Assembly (NCBI GenBank): GCA_002477805.1
Contig: DLKQ01000021.1
Location: forward strand, 1 to 17,286
Direction of reading: 5' to 3'
DNA length: 17,286 nucleotides
DNA from: Christensenella sp. UBA7584
GTDB lineage: Bacteria; Bacillota; Clostridia; Christensenellales; UBA1242
Shown: positions 15,222-17,286 of the stretch, piece by piece
Position numbering within the stretch: the stretch's first letter is position 1
Layout of the letters: every line of letters starts with the position of its first letter
Notes under the pieces: model-generated
What the model was told of the DNA's origin: nothing
Database searches by the model: none
The model's input: only the letters and a program-made list of their open reading frames with translations
Translations under genes and position numbers: made by a program

Positions 15222-17273
15222 ATGAATAAACAATTTGAACCACTATTTACACCTTGGAAAATAGGCAGTTGTGAAATCAAAAACAGAATTGTTGTTTGTC
15301 CAATGGGTGGAACTTCTCTTTTTGGTTGGATGGAGCCACATCACTTTGACAAAGATGCTTCAGAGTTTTTTATGGACATAGCTAAACACGATGCTGGACT
15401 TATTATCCCAGGAATAGCACCAATCCGAAACTTAATCGGATGTGGCTGGCTTTACAAAGCAAATGGAGCATTTAAAAAACTCAAAACTTATATGGAAGAA
15501 TTACACAAAACTGGCGCAAAACTTTTTGTACAACTTACTGCTGGATTTGGGCGTTCGTTTTCAATACCAAATTCAATGGTTCCAATTCTTAAAAACAAAT
15601 TTCTAAGCGGACTATTAAAACCTGTCATAAACCTTTCACGCCTTTGCGCCTCTCCAAGCAAGTTACCTTCAAGGTGGTATCCACAGTACACCTGCCGAGA
15701 ACTCAAAGCAAAAGAAATCAGACAAATGGTAAAAGCTTTTGCTAAAACAGCAAAAAAGTGCAAAGAAGCTGGCGTTGATGGTGTTGAAATTCACGCTGTC
15801 CACGAAGGATACCTTCTTGACCAATTTACTTTACCATATACAAACAAACGAACAGATGAATATGGTGGAAGTTTTGAAAATAGATACCGATTTGCAACAG
15901 ATATTGTAAAAGCAATTAAAGAAGTTTGTGGAAAGGACTATCCTGTTTCTTTGCGTTATTCCGCAGTAAGTAAAACAAAAGATTTTTGCAAAGGTGCTGT
16001 TCCTGGCGAAAAGTATACTGAAATTGGTAGAGATATGAAAGAAAGCGAAAAAGCTGTAAAATATCTCCAAGATGCTGGTTATGATATGTTAAATACAGAC
16101 AATGGAACATATGATGCTTGGTATTGGGCTCACCCACCAGAATATATGCCTGAAAATTGTAATTTAAAAGATGTTTCACACATTAAAAGCTTTGTAACAA
16201 TTCCTGTTGTTTGTGCTGGAAGAATGGACGCAAAAACAGCATCAAAAGCTATTTCTGATGGAAAAATTGACGCAATGGGAGTTGCAAGACAATTTTTAAC
16301 AGACAGCCACTGGGTAACCAAACTAAAAGAAGACCGCATAGAAGATATCCTACCTTGTATATGTTGCCACAATGGGTGCTTTCCAATGGCTCACTACAAA
16401 GGAGTGGCTTGTGATACAAGTATGGAAGACTCAAAACATATGGCGAGATGTGCACTTAACCCAACAACAATGGATAACGGAAAATACGACATTAAACCAG
16501 CAAAAAAACAAAAAAGTATTGCTATTATTGGTGGTGGTGTTGGAGGAATTGAAACAGCACGAATTGCAACGCTACGCGGACACAAAGCAACAATTTACGA
16601 AAAGTCAGACCACCTTGGCGGAGTTTTTGTAGAAGCTTCAAACCTCAGTTTTAAAGAACAAGACAAAAAACTATTAAAATGGTATGAAAAACAAATAAAA
16701 TCGCTAAATATTGAAGTAAAACTTAATACTGAAATTACAGATATAACAAGCCTTGATGCAGATGAGATTGTAATTGCAACAGGTGCAAAAGCAAAACACC
16801 CTCCTATTAAAGGCATTGAACATAGTATTGAAGCAGTAGATTATTTGAAATCAAAACAAACTGGAGAAAATGTCGTTATTATTGGTGGAGGTCTTAGTGG
16901 TTGTGAAATAGCATACGAACTTTCACTTGAAGGCAAAAATCCAATAATAATTGAAGCACAAGATGACTTAATGAAAGCTCGCGGATTATGTCTTGCAAAC
17001 TCTTCATATCTAAAAGACTACTTTGAGTATAAAAAAGTTCCTGTTTATCTTGAAAGTAGTGTTGTTGAAATTAAAAAAGACAAAGTTATTTTCAAAGACA
17101 AAAGCGGTAAAGAAACCTCTGTTCCAGCAGATACAATTATTACCGCAATTGGTTACAAACCAAATCCACTTTGCCAAGCCAAAAAACACATTCACATTGT
17201 TGGCGATGCACTAAAAGTTGGAAACCTACGAACCGTTGTATGGAAAGCTTGGGAAGTCGCTGAAAAAATATAA
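15222..17273 (+). CDS. NADH:flavin oxidoreductase / 2-enoate reductase family protein
   Basis: Three-cofactor reductase of the enoate reductase / 2,4-dienoyl-CoA reductase / BaiCD group: NAD(P)H electrons pass via FAD and a [4Fe-4S] cluster to FMN, which reduces or oxidises an activated C=C bond. Residues 1 to ~365 form the FMN TIM barrel, with H-A-V-H-E-G-Y-L-L-D-Q-F (191-202) and R-T-D-E-Y-G-G. The cluster motif is C379-x2-C382-x3-C386 and, before A-L-N-P, C410. Two Rossmann signatures follow, G-G-G-V-G-G (437-442) for FAD and G-G-G-L-S-G (555-560) for NAD(P)H. The 683 residues are complete. The ATG has AAGGAGG five bases upstream. The spacing from the third to the fourth cysteine is longer than in E. 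coli FadH. The H-A-V-H-E-G variant is closer to clostridial enoate reductases and BaiCD. The substrate cannot be told, and no bile-acid operon is visible. Confidence 0.92.
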   Translation: MNKQFEPLFTPWKIGSCEIKNRIVVCPMGGTSLFGWMEPHHFDKDASEFFMDIAKHDAGLIIPGIAPIRNLIGCGWLYKANGAFKKLKTYMEELHKTGAKLFVQLTAGFGRSFSIPNSMVPILKNKFLSGLLKPVINLSRLCASPSKLPSRWYPQYTCRELKAKEIRQMVKAFAKTAKKCKEAGVDGVEIHAVHEGYLLDQFTLPYTNKRTDEYGGSFENRYRFATDIVKAIKEVCGKDYPVSLRYSAVSKTKDFCKGAVPGEKYTEIGRDMKESEKAVKYLQDAGYDMLNTDNGTYDAWYWAHPPEYMPENCNLKDVSHIKSFVTIPVVCAGRMDAKTASKAISDGKIDAMGVARQFLTDSHWVTKLKEDRIEDILPCICCHNGCFPMAHYKGVACDTSMEDSKHMARCALNPTTMDNGKYDIKPAKKQKSIAIIGGGVGGIETARIATLRGHKATIYEKSDHLGGVFVEASNLSFKEQDKKLLKWYEKQIKSLNIEVKLNTEITDITSLDADEIVIATGAKAKHPPIKGIEHSIEAVDYLKSKQTGENVVIIGGGLSGCEIAYELSLEGKNPIIIEAQDDLMKARGLCLANSSYLKDYFEYKKVPVYLESSVVEIKKDKVIFKDKSGKETSVPADTIITAIGYKPNPLCQAKKHIHIVGDALKVGNLRTVVWKAWEVAEKI

Positions 17274-17286
17274 AGATTTAATATAT

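Noticed and set aside
15222..17273. Assignment as the bile-acid gene baiCD
   Set aside because: The fold and motifs fit the wider enoate reductase group, but no other bai genes are nearby and the substrate cannot be read from the sequence.
1..17286. Recoded UGA (genetic code 4) because no gene ends in TGA
   Set aside because: All long frames run full length without an in-frame TGA, and tryptophans are coded by TGG; a TAA bias in AT-rich DNA explains the stops.

Overview
The window looks like chromosome of an AT-rich, anaerobic, low-GC Gram-positive bacterium, most likely an uncultured Clostridia-type lineage. The evidence is a pyruvate:ferredoxin oxidoreductase, an FMN/[4Fe-4S]/FAD 2-enoate-reductase-type enzyme, a SpoVT-type AbrB regulator typical of spore-former lineages, lipoprotein export, strong purine-rich ribosome binding sites, and stops that are almost all TAA (one TAG, no TGA). 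No rRNA, tRNA, CRISPR array, transposase or prophage structural gene was recognised.

Layout. Positions 1-31 hold the first codons of a leftward gene that runs off the window, followed by about 510 bases of AT-rich non-coding DNA. Leftward truA (544-1278) and rightward nifJ (PFOR, 1400-4867) diverge from a 121-base region with one readable promoter for each. A bidirectional terminator (4873-4905) separates nifJ from leftward spoVT (4933-5442). spoVT diverges from a rightward AlkD-type DNA glycosylase gene (5537-6250). A 205-base intergenic region rich in inverted repeats, ending in a bidirectional terminator, separates that gene from a leftward three-gene operon.

The operon (13044 down to 6456) fills about 40% of the window and is its least explained part. 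In transcription order it encodes a 680-residue lipoprotein with Big2-type Ig-like domains, a 1254-residue single-pass anchored protein with a large extracellular part, and a 246-residue cytoplasmic protein with a Sel1-like stretch. The third start codon lies one base after the second stop codon. I infer an uncharacterised cell-surface system with an inside partner.

Upstream of the operon, leftward asnB (13263-15092) and a rightward NADH:flavin oxidoreductase/2-enoate reductase (15222-17273) diverge. asnB has no ribosome binding site, and its best promoter places transcription start on the A of the ATG, so it may be leaderless. Three promoters (truA, the surface operon, the enoate reductase) share the same -35 block, TTTGACT inside a T tract. 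The housekeeping genes (tRNA pseudouridylation, pyruvate oxidation, asparagine synthesis, alkylation repair) show no obvious functional link to the surface operon. Promoters, operators and terminators were read by eye and are predictions.
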